Positions 1 to 9,125 are shown, numbered from the stretch's first letter. The stretch: DNA of 64,000 bases from Streptomyces sp. A1136 (GCF_004795055.1 NZ_SSBJ01000036.1:1-64000), one strand, 5' to 3'. Notes: a model not told the origin generated them from the letters alone. Translations and numbers: made by a program.

Positions 1-3
1 CGC

Positions 4-540
4 CTATGACGCCGCCACCCCGATCCGGTCCAGCGCGGCCTCCGCCCCGTACGGCTCCAGGTACGGCATCCAGCGGGGATCGCGGTGGCCCGTTCCGATG
101 ATGCGCCAGGCCAGGCCGGACGGCGGGGCCGGCTGGTGGCGCAGCCGCCAACCGAGTTCCAGCAGGTGCCGGTCGGCCTTGACGTGGTTGCAGCGCCGGC
201 AGGCGGCGACCACGTTGTCCCAGGCGTGCTGGCCGCCCCGGCTGCGCGGGACGACGTGGTCGACGCTCGTCGCGACGGCCCCGCAGTACATGCAGCGGCC
301 GCCGTCACGGGCGAAGAGCGCGCGACGGGTGAGTGGAACGGGCCCCCGGTAGGGGACCCGCACGAAGCGCTTGAGCCTGACCACGCTGGGCGCGGGGACG
401 GCTCTGGTCGCGCTGTGCAGAAAGGCGCCGGATTCCTCCAGGGAGACCGCTTTGTTCTCCAGGACGAGGACGAGCGCGCGGCGGAGCGGTACGACGCCGA
501 GGGGCTCGTACGACGCGTTGAGGACCAGGACGTGCGGCAC
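4..540 (-). CDS. HNH endonuclease family protein
   Basis: A 178-residue protein with a complete HNH/beta-beta-alpha-metal nuclease motif in its middle: a first CxxC pair (CMYC), then DHVVPRSRGG carrying the catalytic His, an Asn (WDN), and a second CxxC pair (CRRCN) that with the first would hold a structural zinc. The N-terminus (VLVLNASYEPLGVV) is typical of the small stand-alone actinobacterial HNH proteins of unknown substrate. The GTG start at 540 is supported by an AGGAGG Shine-Dalgarno about 6 bases upstream. It is divergent from the MscS gene, and about 260 bases separate them. DNA cleavage is inferred from the motif only. No cognate methyltransferase lies beside it (the methyltransferase in this window is more than 30 kb away), so a restriction role is not supported. 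Confidence 0.9.
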   Translation of the reverse strand: MPHVLVLNASYEPLGVVPLRRALVLVLENKAVSLEESGAFLHSATRAVPAPSVVRLKRFVRVPYRGPVPLTRRALFARDGGRCMYCGAVATSVDHVVPRSRGGQHAWDNVVAACRRCNHVKADRHLLELGWRLRHQPAPPSGLAWRIIGTGHRDPRWMPYLEPYGAEAALDRIGVAAS

Positions 541-800
541 GGACTGCCTCCTTGTACGCCGGCGGCGCGTGGCTCGCGCCGGGACGATCTGCTCTCCAGT
601 CTCCCCTTACGGCTGGTCGAAGCGCCACCACGCGCTCGTAACGGGTCGGAGGTGTTTTCCGCCACACCCGCTCCGTCCCCACGTGAGTCCGGTCTCTCCC
701 CCCAACGTGGCAACGGGGTCCGGGCGGCTCCCCCGTTAGTGTGGTCGGGTCGCCCGTATTTCCCTTTCGGGCGGACCGCTATGCCTGGAGGTTCCCCGCC

Positions 801-1871
801 GTGCCCTCGCCCGCCACTCTGCTACCGCTGGCAGCGACAACCGACGACGCAACCGAGAGCGTGACGAACGCAGCGGACTTCATCGAGAAGAACTGGGCCG
901 ATTGGCTGGCGATGGGCCTGCGGATCCTGCTGATCCTGATCATCGCCTTCGCCATGCGCTCCGTCATCCGCAAGTCGCTGACGAAGCTGATCAGCCGGAT
1001 GAACCGGGGCGCGGAGGCCGTCGAGGGGACGGCGCTGGGCGGGCTGCTCGTCAACGCGGAGCGGCGACGCCAGCGCTCCGAGGCGATCGGCTCGGTGCTG
1101 CGCTCCGTGGCGTCGTTCCTGATCCTCGGCACGGCCGTGTTGATGGTGCTCGCGCAGCTCCGGATCGACCTGGCGCCGCTGCTGGCGAGTGCGGGTGTGG
1201 CCGGTGTGGCGATCGGTTTCGGTGCCCGGAACCTCGTGACGGACTTCCTGTCCGGCGTCTTCATGATCCTTGAGGACCAGTACGGCGTCGGCGACAAGAT
1301 CGACGCCGGGGTGGCCTCGGGCGAGGTCGTCGAGGTCGGGCTGCGCGTGACGAAGCTGCGCGGGGACAACGGCGAGATCTGGTACGTGCGCAACGGCGAG
1401 ATCAAGCGCATCGGCAACCTCAGTCAGGGCTGGGCCACGGCGGCCGTCGACATCCAGGTCAAGCCGACGGAGAGCCTCTCGCGCCTGCGTGAGGTGGTCC
1501 AACAGGTCGCGGACGCCATGGCGAAGGAGTCGCCATGGGACGAGCGGCTGTGGGGTCCGGTCGAAGTGCTGGGTCTGGACGAGGTGCTGCTGGCCTCGAT
1601 GACGGTGAAGGTGTCGGCCAAGACGATGCCCGGCAAGCAGTTCGCGGTGGAGCGGGAGCTGCGTTGGCGGATCAAGGAGGCCTTCGACGCCGCAGGCATC
1701 GGCATCATCGGCGGTCCGCCGGCCCCCGACGACGCCGAGGAGACCGCCGCCGACCCGGCGGCCGCCGTCGCGCCGCCTTCGGCGCTCGCCAACCCCTCCT
1801 CCGTCCAGTCCCTGGCGACCAACCCGATACCGCCCCAAACGGCTCAGGGCAACCCCCGCATCACCAAGTAG
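801..1871 (+). CDS. MscS-family mechanosensitive ion channel
   Basis: Small-conductance mechanosensitive channel that would release solutes on hypo-osmotic shock. Hydrophobic helices lie near residues 22-40 (MGLRILLILIIAFAM) and 100-140, followed by the Gly/Ala-rich pore helix (LLASAGVAGVAIGFGARNLV) and the MscS beta domain (FLSGVFMILEDQYGVGDKI). An Ala/Pro-rich cytoplasmic tail ends the protein. An earlier in-frame GTG exists at 741, but GTG 801 is preferred: GGAGG sits 9 bases upstream and the residues between 741 and 801 are not channel-like. From 801 the protein has 356 residues, usual for short MscS proteins. It appears monocistronic, with a strong hairpin just after the stop. Confidence 0.93.
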   Translation: MPSPATLLPLAATTDDATESVTNAADFIEKNWADWLAMGLRILLILIIAFAMRSVIRKSLTKLISRMNRGAEAVEGTALGGLLVNAERRRQRSEAIGSVLRSVASFLILGTAVLMVLAQLRIDLAPLLASAGVAGVAIGFGARNLVTDFLSGVFMILEDQYGVGDKIDAGVASGEVVEVGLRVTKLRGDNGEIWYVRNGEIKRIGNLSQGWATAAVDIQVKPTESLSRLREVVQQVADAMAKESPWDERLWGPVEVLGLDEVLLASMTVKVSAKTMPGKQFAVERELRWRIKEAFDAAGIGIIGGPPAPDDAEETAADPAAAVAPPSALANPSSVQSLATNPIPPQTAQGNPRITK

Positions 1872-1885
1872 CCCCTCGTCCCCAT

Positions 1886-1921
1886 CCGCTGCCCCGCAGG
1901 TCCCACCCTGCGGGGCAGCGG
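1886..1921. terminator. Hairpin terminator after the MscS gene
   Basis: A perfect 15-bp stem: the arm at 1886-1900 (CCGCTGCCCCGCAGG) pairs with 1907-1921 around a 6-base loop, 14 bases after the MscS stop codon. There is no U-tract, as is common in Streptomyces. It separates the channel gene from the csn promoter. Confidence 0.8.
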
Positions 1922-1923
1922 CA

Positions 1924-1959
1924 TTGACACGACTCGGAGAGCAATAGGAAACTTACCTA
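1924..1959 (+). promoter_or_regulatory. Putative csnR promoter with ROK (CsnR-type) operator
   Basis: A consensus -35 hexamer TTGACA lies at 1924-1929. At 1945-1959 there is a 15-base palindrome TAGGAAACTTACCTA with 6 of 7 complementary pairs (only A1949/A1955 fails). AGGAAA/TTTCCT-like palindromes are the operator type known for the ROK repressor CsnR in Streptomyces. The palindrome falls where the -10 region and transcription start would be, 33 bases upstream of the csnR ATG, so autorepression of the whole operon is likely. No good -10 hexamer is visible. The family match is seen; binding is inferred. Confidence 0.65.
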
Positions 1960-1992
1960 ACAGTTCGCTTCGGTGAGGGAGAGACCAGCCCC

Positions 1993-3237
1993 ATGCCCGC
2001 CGCCACCCCCGGAACGCCCAGCCTGCTGCGCGCCATGAACGATCGCGCCGCGCTGGAGCTCCTGCTGACGCACGGGCCGCTGTCCCGGACCCGGATCGGG
2101 CACCTGACCGGGCTGTCCAAGCCCACCGCCTCCCAGCTCCTGGCCCGGCTGGAGGCCTGCGGACTGGTCGTCGCCACTGGCACCGACGGCGGCCGGCCCG
2201 GCCCCAACGCCCAGCTCTACGCCCTCAACACCCGCGCCGCCCACGTGGCCGGACTCGACGTGACGCCCGAACGGGTCACCGCGGCCGTCGCGGACATCAC
2301 CGGTGAGGTGGTCGGCGGCTTCGAACTCCCCTACGCCGAAGGCAGCGACGCCGTCCGGCAGGTCACCGAGGCGCTCGACGAGGCGGTCAAGGACGCCCGA
2401 CTGCGGCATTCGGACGTGCACCGGCTGGTCATCGCCACGCCGGGCGCCTTCGACCCGCAGACCGGCCGGCTCCGCTACGCAAGCCACCTGCCCGGCTGGC
2501 ACTCCCCCACCCTCCTCGACGAGCTGGCGGCGGCCCTGCCGATGCCGGTCGAGTACGAGAACGACGTGAACCTCGCCGCGATCGCCGAGCAGCGGCTCGG
2601 CGCGGCGCGCGGCCACGAGGACTTCGTCCTGCTGTGGAACGAGGAGGGGCTGGGCGCCGCGCTCGTGCTGGGTGGCCGGCTGCACCGGGGGTGGACCGGC
2701 GGCGCGGGCGAGGTCGGCTTCCTGCCCGTGCCCGGCCACCCGCTCGTCCGGCAGGTCACCCGCGCCAACACCGGCGGCTACCAGGAGCTGGCGGGCGTGC
2801 AGGTGCTCCCCCGCCTGGCCCGGGAACTGGGGATCGAGGACCCCGACGGGAGCGGGGCCCCGGACGCGGTGCTGGGCCCGGACGGGCTCGCCGGCTCGCA
2901 GGTCGCCGTCGGGGTCGCGCTGCTTGAGCGGGCCGCCGCCCGGCCCGAGGGGCCGCACCTGCGCTTCCTCCAGTCGTACGCCACCGTCCTGGCGACCGGT
3001 CTGGCCTCCCTGGTCTCCGTACTCGACCCCGAGATCGTGGTGCTGTCCGGGGCCGCGATCGGCGCGGGCGGCGAACCCCTGCGCGCGCTGCTGGAGTCCG
3101 AGCTCGCCGAACTGGCGCCTTCCCGGCCGCGCCTGGTCCCCGGCGAGGTTCGCGAACGGCCCGTCCTGCGCGGCGCGCTGGAGAGCGCCCTGATCACCAC
3201 CCGCGACGAGGTCTTCGACACCTCCCGCCGACGCTGA
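1993..3237 (+). CDS. csnR: ROK-family transcriptional regulator (CsnR-like)
   Basis: Repressor-type ROK protein of 414 residues. An N-terminal winged helix-turn-helix (about residues 15-65, GHLTGLSKPTASQLLARLEA) is followed by a sugar-kinase-fold ROK domain (AGLDVTPERVTAAVADITGE; IATPGAFDPQTGRL; YENDVNLAAIAEQRLGAARG). It leads the operon containing the sugar ABC transporter, GH4 glycosidase and kinase. This gene order is that of the csnR-K operon characterised in S. coelicolor, where CsnR represses uptake of chitosan-derived glucosamine oligomers. The ATG at 1993 is the first Met of the HTH region. A palindromic operator lies just upstream. Family assignment is firm; the csn identity rests on gene order and operator resemblance. 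Confidence 0.88.
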   Translation: MPAATPGTPSLLRAMNDRAALELLLTHGPLSRTRIGHLTGLSKPTASQLLARLEACGLVVATGTDGGRPGPNAQLYALNTRAAHVAGLDVTPERVTAAVADITGEVVGGFELPYAEGSDAVRQVTEALDEAVKDARLRHSDVHRLVIATPGAFDPQTGRLRYASHLPGWHSPTLLDELAAALPMPVEYENDVNLAAIAEQRLGAARGHEDFVLLWNEEGLGAALVLGGRLHRGWTGGAGEVGFLPVPGHPLVRQVTRANTGGYQELAGVQVLPRLARELGIEDPDGSGAPDAVLGPDGLAGSQVAVGVALLERAAARPEGPHLRFLQSYATVLATGLASLVSVLDPEIVVLSGAAIGAGGEPLRALLESELAELAPSRPRLVPGEVRERPVLRGALESALITTRDEVFDTSRRR

Positions 3238-3371
3238 CCACCGGACGCGATCCCGCACGCCCCCACTTCCCCGAGCCGTCACCTGCCCGCCCCCCACCTC
3301 CCCGGACCCCACGCCCGCACCGTCCACGGCACCCCCCACGGAAGTTCCTCACCCAGAGAGCGAGCCCCGCC

Positions 3372-4706
3372 ATGCCCAGATCCGGACGACCGACCACCGC
3401 CCTCGCCCTCCTCGCGGCCACGGCCGCCCTCGCCACGGCCTGTACGGGCCAGAGCGGCGCCTTCGCCCACGACGACCCGAAGGCGCCGGTCACGCTCACC
3501 TTCTGGCACGGCTGGTCCGCGCCCGGAGAGGTCAAGGCGATCGAGGAGAACATCGCCCGGTTCGAGAAGGCCCACCCGAACATCACGGTCCGGATCACCG
3601 CCAACATGACCGACGACAAGATCAACCAGGCGTTGCGCGCGGGCGGCGACAAGGCCCCCGACGTGGTCTCCTCCTTCACCACCGACAGCGTCGGCAAGTT
3701 CTGCAACTCCGGCGCTTTCGCCGACCTCAACCCCTTCTTGAAGAAGTCCGGCGTCGACAAGGCGAAGGTGTTCCCCGGGACGCTGCTGGAGTACACGCAG
3801 TTCCACGGCGACCAGTGCACCCTGCCGCTGCTGAGCGACGCCTACGGCCTCGTCTACAACAAGACCGCCTTCGCGGAGGCCGGGATCACCGAACCGCCCA
3901 AGACGTGGAGCCAGTTCACCGAAGACGCCCAGAAGCTCACGGTGGCGCGCGGTGACTCCTACGACCGGCTCGGGGTGATGCCCACCTTCCACGGCTACGA
4001 GACGAAACCGACCCGGCTGGCCGCCCAGTGGGGCGGGACCTACTTCGACGCCCAGGGCAAGTCGAACCTGGCGAAAGACCCCGCCTTCGCGGACATGCTG
4101 GCCGCGCAGAAGGACCTCGTCGGAAAGCTCGGCGGCTACGAGAAGCTGGAGAGGTTCCGCACCACCTTCGGCGACGAGTGGAGCGCCGAACACCCCTTCC
4201 ACACCGGCAAGGTCGCCATGCAGATCGACGGCGAGTGGCGGCCCGCGATGGCCAAGGAGGCCGGCGTCGCGTTCGAGATCGGCACGGCCCCGCTGCCCGT
4301 GCCGGACGCGCAGGTGGCCGACTACGGCAAGGGCTACGTCTCCGGCACGATCATGGGCATCTCCTCGGCGAGCCGCAAGCAGAACGCCGCCTGGGAGCTG
4401 GTGAAGTACATGACCACCGACACCGACGCGGTGGTGGCCTTCGCCAACGCCATCCACAACGTCCCCTCCACGCTGGAGGCGCTGGCATCGCCGCGGCTCC
4501 AGGTCACCCCGGAGTTCAAGACGTTCATCGACATCGCCCGGCACCCGAAGTCCGCCACCACGCCGGCCCAAGCGGACGGCGGCACCTACCAGCTGACCTT
4601 CGAGGACTTCGCCTACGGGGTCGAGAAGGGCGACGTGGCCGACATACCGGCCGGGCTCGCCCGCACCGCCCGGCAGATCGACACCGACATCGCGAAAGCC
4701 GAGTAG
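3372..4706 (+). CDS. csnE: ABC transporter sugar-binding lipoprotein (CsnE-like)
   Basis: Extracytoplasmic solute-binding protein of the family 1 sugar type (444 residues). The N-terminus is a lipoprotein signal with lipobox ATAC; the lipidated Cys would be residue 24. The mature part begins with the usual VTLTFWHGWS, and includes PDVVSSF and TLPLLSDAYGLVYNK. It sits 134 bases after csnR and 5 bases before the first permease gene, so it is the binding component of the downstream importer. The likely ligand is glucosamine oligosaccharides from chitosan, inferred from operon identity with csnR-K. The ligand cannot be read from this sequence. Confidence 0.9.
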   Translation: MPRSGRPTTALALLAATAALATACTGQSGAFAHDDPKAPVTLTFWHGWSAPGEVKAIEENIARFEKAHPNITVRITANMTDDKINQALRAGGDKAPDVVSSFTTDSVGKFCNSGAFADLNPFLKKSGVDKAKVFPGTLLEYTQFHGDQCTLPLLSDAYGLVYNKTAFAEAGITEPPKTWSQFTEDAQKLTVARGDSYDRLGVMPTFHGYETKPTRLAAQWGGTYFDAQGKSNLAKDPAFADMLAAQKDLVGKLGGYEKLERFRTTFGDEWSAEHPFHTGKVAMQIDGEWRPAMAKEAGVAFEIGTAPLPVPDAQVADYGKGYVSGTIMGISSASRKQNAAWELVKYMTTDTDAVVAFANAIHNVPSTLEALASPRLQVTPEFKTFIDIARHPKSATTPAQADGGTYQLTFEDFAYGVEKGDVADIPAGLARTARQIDTDIAKAE

Positions 4707-4711
4707 CCGCG

Positions 4712-5656
4712 ATGACCGCCCCGTACACCGCGCGGGCGAAGCGGCGCCGTTCGGCGCTGCGCACCGCCGCCTTCATGTCACCCTGGCTGATCGGGTTCGG
4801 CCTCTTCTTCGCCTACCCGCTGCTGTCCACCGTGTATTTCTCCTTCACCAGGTACGACGGCTTCCGTCCGCCCGTCTTCAACGGCCTGCACAACTGGACG
4901 TACCTGTTCACCGACTATCCGCTGTTCTGGCCGGCGATGCGCAACACGCTGTGGCTGGTCGTGGTGATGGTCGGCTGCCGGGTCGTCTTCGGTCTGGGCA
5001 CCGGGCTGCTCATCACGAGGATCAAGACGGCGCCCGGCCTCTTCCGGACCCTCTTCTACCTGCCCTACCTGGCCCCTCCGGTGGCCGCGACGCTGGCGTT
5101 CGTATTCCTGCTCAATCCGGGCACGGGACCGGTCGGGGTGCTGCTGGAGGGCGTGGGGCTGCGTTCGCCCGGCTGGTTCACGGACGCCGACTGGTCCAAG
5201 CCGGCGCTGACCGTGCTCGCGGTGTGGGGGGTGGGCGACCTGATGGTCATCTTCATGGCCGCGCTGCTGGACGTACCCAAGGAGCAGTACGAGGCCGCCG
5301 AGCTGGACGGGGCCGGGGCCTGGGCGCGGCTGCGGCACATCACCCTCCCGAACATCTCCCCGATCATCCTGTTCGCGGTGGTCACCGGGGTCATCCAGGC
5401 CATGCAGTACTACACGCAGCCCCTGGTCGCCGGGAAGGTGGCGGCCGGGGTGATCGGCGGCTCGGGCGAGCAGTTCGAGCCGGGCTATCCGGACAAGTCC
5501 ACGCTGACCCTGCCGCAGGTCGTCTACAACCTGGGCTTCCAGCGCTTCGACTACGGCACCGCGTGCGCGGTCGCCCTCGTCCTCTTCGCCCTCTCCATGG
5601 CCTTCACCGCGCTGCTGATGCGGCGCCGAGGCGGACTGATCGGATCAGGTGACTGA
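4712..5656 (+). CDS. csnF: ABC sugar transporter permease (CsnF-like)
   Basis: MalF-type integral membrane permease, 314 residues and six predicted helices. The first begins at about residue 22 (FMSPWLIGFGLFFAYPLLS). The cytoplasmic EAA loop that docks the ATPase is clear (EAAELDGAGAWARLRHITLP). The start is ATG 4712, five bases after the csnE stop; the reading frame stays open far upstream, but that part is antiparallel shadow of csnE. It would pair with the next permease. No ATP-binding subunit is encoded in the operon, which in Streptomyces usually means sharing the multitask ATPase MsiK. Confidence 0.9.
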   Translation: MTAPYTARAKRRRSALRTAAFMSPWLIGFGLFFAYPLLSTVYFSFTRYDGFRPPVFNGLHNWTYLFTDYPLFWPAMRNTLWLVVVMVGCRVVFGLGTGLLITRIKTAPGLFRTLFYLPYLAPPVAATLAFVFLLNPGTGPVGVLLEGVGLRSPGWFTDADWSKPALTVLAVWGVGDLMVIFMAALLDVPKEQYEAAELDGAGAWARLRHITLPNISPIILFAVVTGVIQAMQYYTQPLVAGKVAAGVIGGSGEQFEPGYPDKSTLTLPQVVYNLGFQRFDYGTACAVALVLFALSMAFTALLMRRRGGLIGSGD

Positions 5657-5657
5657 C

Positions 5658-6575
5658 ATGACCGTGACCACGACGGCGTCGGGCGCCGCGGGCGCGCGGA
5701 CCGCGCGCCCGCCGGCGGCCTCCGGGACGGGCTCACCGCGCCGGCGCGGCCGCGGGGGCCTTGTGCGCTGGGTGGCCGTGCACAGCCTGGGGGTGGCCGT
5801 CGCCCTGTTCTTCGTCCTGCCCTTCGTCTTCCTCTTCCTGACCTCCCTGATGGACGACCGGCAGGCGCTGACCCGCGACCTGTGGCCGCACACCTGGCAG
5901 TGGGGCAACTACGCCAGGGTGTGGCACACCCCCGGTTTCCTGACCTGGTGGCGCAACACGCTGCTGTACGCCGGACTCGGCACACTGCTGACCGTGGTCT
6001 CCTCGGTGCCCGTCGCCTACGCGCTCGCCAGGTTCCGCTTCCGCGGGCGACGGCTGTCGCTGCTGCTGGTGATCGCGATGATGCTGCTGCCGCCGCAGGT
6101 CGTGGTCATCCCCATGTACCTGTTCTGGGCCAAGCAACTGGACCTGTCCGGGACGCTGTGGCCGCTGATCGTCCCCATGGCGTTCGGCGACTCGTTCTCC
6201 ATCTTCCTGCTCCGCCAGTTCCTCCTGACCATCCCCGGCGAGTACCTGGACGCGGCCCGCGTCGACGGCTGCGGCGAAGTCCGCACCCTCCTGCGGGTCG
6301 TGCTGCCGATGGCCAGGCCCGGGATCGCCGCCGTCGCGCTGTTCCAGTTCTTCTACGCCTGGAACGACTACTTCGGCCCGCAGATCTACGCCTCGGACAA
6401 CCCGGCAGCCTGGACGCTCAGTTACGGGCTTGAGTCCTTCAAAGGGGCGCACCACACCAACTGGAACCTGACCATGGCGGCGACCGTGCTGGTCATGGCG
6501 CCCGTGATCGTCCTCTTCTTCTTCGCCCAGAAGGCGTTCGTCGAGGGAGTCACCCTGACCGGAGTGAAAGGCTAG
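5658..6575 (+). CDS. csnG: ABC sugar transporter permease (CsnG-like)
   Basis: MalG-type permease of about 305 residues with six helices and the EAA loop GEYLDAARVDGCGEVRTLL. The first 35 residues are Ala/Gly/Arg-rich cytoplasmic sequence before the first helix (LGVAVALFFVLPFVFLFL). Two starts are possible: GTG 5649, which overlaps the csnF stop, and ATG 5658, with GGTGA at 5648-5652 in front of it. The ATG is preferred. It completes the transmembrane heterodimer with the preceding gene and is followed after 5 bases by the glycosidase gene. Confidence 0.88.
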   Translation: MTVTTTASGAAGARTARPPAASGTGSPRRRGRGGLVRWVAVHSLGVAVALFFVLPFVFLFLTSLMDDRQALTRDLWPHTWQWGNYARVWHTPGFLTWWRNTLLYAGLGTLLTVVSSVPVAYALARFRFRGRRLSLLLVIAMMLLPPQVVVIPMYLFWAKQLDLSGTLWPLIVPMAFGDSFSIFLLRQFLLTIPGEYLDAARVDGCGEVRTLLRVVLPMARPGIAAVALFQFFYAWNDYFGPQIYASDNPAAWTLSYGLESFKGAHHTNWNLTMAATVLVMAPVIVLFFFAQKAFVEGVTLTGVKG

Positions 6576-6580
6576 CGACG

Positions 6581-7861
6581 ATGAAACTCGCAGTGGTGGG
6601 CGGCGGTTCCACCTACACCCCCGAGCTGATCGACGGTTTCGCGCGGCTGCGCGACACCCTGCCCGTCGGCGAGCTGGTGCTGATCGATCCGGCCGCCGAG
6701 CGGCTGGAGCTGGTCGGCGGCCTGGCCCGGCGGATCTTCGCCAGGCAGGACCACCCCGGCAAGATCACCACGACCGCCGATCTGGACGCGGGCGTCGCCG
6801 GCGCCGACGCCGTCCTCCTCCAGTTGCGGATCGGCGGGCAGGCCGCCCGGCTCCAGGACGAGACGTGGCCGCTGGAGTGCGGCTGCGTCGGCCAGGAGAC
6901 CACCGGGGCGGGCGGGCTCGCCAAGGCCCTGCGCACGGTCCCGGTCGTCCTGGACATCGCCGAACGGGTCCGCCGGGTGAGCCCCGACGCCTGGATCATC
7001 GACTTCACCAACCCCGTCGGGATCGTCACCCGGGCGCTGCTGGCGGCCGGACACAAGGCGGTCGGGCTGTGCAACGTCGCCATCGGCCTCCAGCGGAAGT
7101 TCGCGGCCCTGCTGGAAGTGGCCCCGTCCGGGATCCACCTCGACCACGTCGGCCTCAACCACCTGACATGGGAGCTGGGCGTGCGCGAGGGCGGCCCCGA
7201 CGGCGCGGACCTGCTGCCCGGACTGCTCGCGGCGCACGGCGGGGCCGTCGCCGACGACCTCAGGCTGCCGCGGGCGGTGCTGGACCGGCTCGGCGTGGTG
7301 CCGTCGTACTACCTGCGCTACTTCTACGCGCACGACGAGGTGGTCCGGGAGCTCGGCGGGAAACCGGCGCGGGCCGCCGAAGTCGCCGCCATGGAGCGCG
7401 AGCTGCTCGCCCTGTACGCGGACCCCGCGCTGGACGAGAAGCCCGCCCTGCTGGCCGGGCGGGGCGGTGCCTTCTACTCGGAGGCGGCCGTGGACCTGGC
7501 GGCGGCCCTGCTGGGCGACGGCTCCGGCGCCTCCCCGGTCCAGGTGGTCAACACCCGCAACGCCGGGACCCTGCCGTTCCTCCCCGACGACGCCGTCATC
7601 GAGGTGCAGGCCCGCGTGCGGGACACCGGCGGCTCGGGTCCGGTGCCGCTGGCCGTCCCCCGGCTGGACCCCCTGTACGCCGGGTTGATCTCGCACGTGA
7701 GCGCCTACGAGGAACTCGCCCTGGACGCCGCGCTGCGCGGGGGCCGCGAACGGGTGTTCCGGGCGCTGCTGGCGCACCCGCTGGTCGGGCAGTTCGATCT
7801 CGCCGACGGGCTGACGGACCGGCTGCTCGCGCACAACAAGGAGCACCTGGCATGGGCCTGA
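6581..7861 (+). CDS. csnH: Glycoside hydrolase family 4 (6-phospho-beta-glucosidase-like, CsnH-like)
   Basis: NAD- and metal-dependent GH4 enzyme, 426 residues. The Rossmann NAD site is at the N-terminus (LAVVGGGSTYTPELIDG). The metal-site region follows (WIIDFTNPVGIVTRAL, GLCNVAIGL with the metal-binding Cys, then LDHVGLNHLTW). GH4 enzymes cleave by oxidation, elimination and reduction. The family name suggests a 6-phosphoglycoside substrate. In the csn operon context the physiological substrate is more likely a glucosamine di- or oligosaccharide taken up by the ABC system, since no phosphotransferase system is present. The 3' end overlaps the kinase gene by 10 bases, so expression is coupled. 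Confidence 0.9.
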   Translation: MKLAVVGGGSTYTPELIDGFARLRDTLPVGELVLIDPAAERLELVGGLARRIFARQDHPGKITTTADLDAGVAGADAVLLQLRIGGQAARLQDETWPLECGCVGQETTGAGGLAKALRTVPVVLDIAERVRRVSPDAWIIDFTNPVGIVTRALLAAGHKAVGLCNVAIGLQRKFAALLEVAPSGIHLDHVGLNHLTWELGVREGGPDGADLLPGLLAAHGGAVADDLRLPRAVLDRLGVVPSYYLRYFYAHDEVVRELGGKPARAAEVAAMERELLALYADPALDEKPALLAGRGGAFYSEAAVDLAAALLGDGSGASPVQVVNTRNAGTLPFLPDDAVIEVQARVRDTGGSGPVPLAVPRLDPLYAGLISHVSAYEELALDAALRGGRERVFRALLAHPLVGQFDLADGLTDRLLAHNKEHLAWA

Positions 7862-8883
7862 ACCGGGGGGCCGAGGCGCGCGCCACCCCGTTCCCCGCCG
7901 CCGTGCTCGCCGTCGACGCCGGGAACAGCAAGACGGACGCGGCGTTGATCGGCGCGGACGGCACCGTGCTCGGCACCGGCCGGTCCGGGGGCTTCCAGCC
8001 GCCGCGCAGCGGGGTCGAGGCCGCCGTGGACGTACTCGGGCGGGCCGTCGCCGAGGCGGCCCGGGCCGCCGGGCCGCCCGGGGCGCCCCCCGGCGGCCCG
8101 TACGCGGCGCACGTGTCGGCCTGCCTGGCCAACGCCGACCTGCCGGTGGAGGAGAGCCGGCTCGCGGACGCGATCGGCGCCCGCGGCTGGGGTGGGACGA
8201 CCGAGGTGCGCAACGACACCTTCGCCGTCCTGCGGGCCGGATTGGCGGACACCGGGACACCGTACGGCGTCGCCGTGGTGTGCGGGGCCGGGATCAATTG
8301 CGTGGGGGTGGCTCCCGACGGGCGGACGGCGCGGTTCCCGGCGCTCGGGCGGATCTCGGGCGACTGGGGCGGCGGTTCCGGCCTGGCCGGGGAGGCCCTG
8401 TGGTGGGCGGCCCGGGCCGAGGACGGGCGCGGCGGCCCGACGGAGCTGGCGTCGGCGGTGCCCGGTCACTTCGGCTTCGCCTCGATGGCCGCCTTGATCG
8501 AGGCACTGCACCTGGGCTCGGTGGCGTACGAGCGCACGCACGAGCTGGTGCCCCTGTTGTTCGCGGTGGCCGCGGCCGGCGATCCGGTGGCGTCGGCGAT
8601 CGTGGAGCGGCAGGCCGGGGAGGTGGTGGCCATGGCGTCGGTGGCGCTGCGGCGGCTCGGGCTGCTGGGCGAGGACGTGCCCGTCCTGTTGGGCGGCGGG
8701 GTGCTCGCCGCCGGGCACGCACAGCTGAACGGGGCGATCGCGGCGGGGCTGGCGGAAGTGGCGCCGCGGGCACGGGTGTCGGTGGTGGCCGCCCCGCCGG
8801 TGCTGGGCGCGGGGCTGGCGGGGCTCGACGCGGTGGGCGTTTCGCCCGAGGCGTACGGCAAACTCCGTGCCCATTTCGGGTGA
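7852..8883 (+). CDS. csnK: BadF/BadG/BcrA-type sugar kinase (N-acetylglucosamine/glucosamine kinase, CsnK-like)
   Basis: ASKHA-fold kinase of 343 residues. The phosphate-1 loop is VLAVDAGNSKTDAALIG near residue 15. The adenosine/connect region follows (VVCGAGINCVGVAPDGRTAR, GRISGDWGGGSGLAGEAL). This matches the N-acetylglucosamine kinase branch of the BadF/BadG family. In the operon it would phosphorylate the amino sugar released by the GH4 enzyme, committing it to glucosamine-6-phosphate metabolism. ATG 7852 lies inside the end of the previous gene (stop 7859-7861). Glucosamine specificity is inferred from operon identity. No terminator hairpin is obvious after the stop. Confidence 0.87.
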   Translation: MGLNRGAEARATPFPAAVLAVDAGNSKTDAALIGADGTVLGTGRSGGFQPPRSGVEAAVDVLGRAVAEAARAAGPPGAPPGGPYAAHVSACLANADLPVEESRLADAIGARGWGGTTEVRNDTFAVLRAGLADTGTPYGVAVVCGAGINCVGVAPDGRTARFPALGRISGDWGGGSGLAGEALWWAARAEDGRGGPTELASAVPGHFGFASMAALIEALHLGSVAYERTHELVPLLFAVAAAGDPVASAIVERQAGEVVAMASVALRRLGLLGEDVPVLLGGGVLAAGHAQLNGAIAAGLAEVAPRARVSVVAAPPVLGAGLAGLDAVGVSPEAYGKLRAHFG

Positions 8884-9125
8884 ACCTGCCCGCGGGGGCG
8901 GCCGGTCTGGAACCGTGGCGGGCGTGCGGACGTATTGACGGTGAAGGGGAGAAGGAAGCGACCGCGGCGCCGGACCGGGGGAAGGATCGTCCAAGATCCG
9001 GTACCGGGTGCTGTGGTTGACCGCCGATGCGGCCATACTGCTGCGACGGGCACTCCCCCGGTGACAGCCGGGGGCGGTCCCGCCCGGCAGCCGGGGGGAA
9101 AAGCACGACCGAGGGGGAGGTCACG

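Noticed and set aside
4..540. Restriction partner for the DNA methyltransferase (HNH protein)
   Set aside because: It lies more than 30 kb away and belongs to a widespread stand-alone HNH family.
9027..9125. Earlier start of glnX at 9027
   Set aside because: GTG 9126 has a near-perfect GGGGGAGG 5 bases upstream; the extra 33 residues are Arg/Gly/Ser-rich and not membrane-sensor-like.
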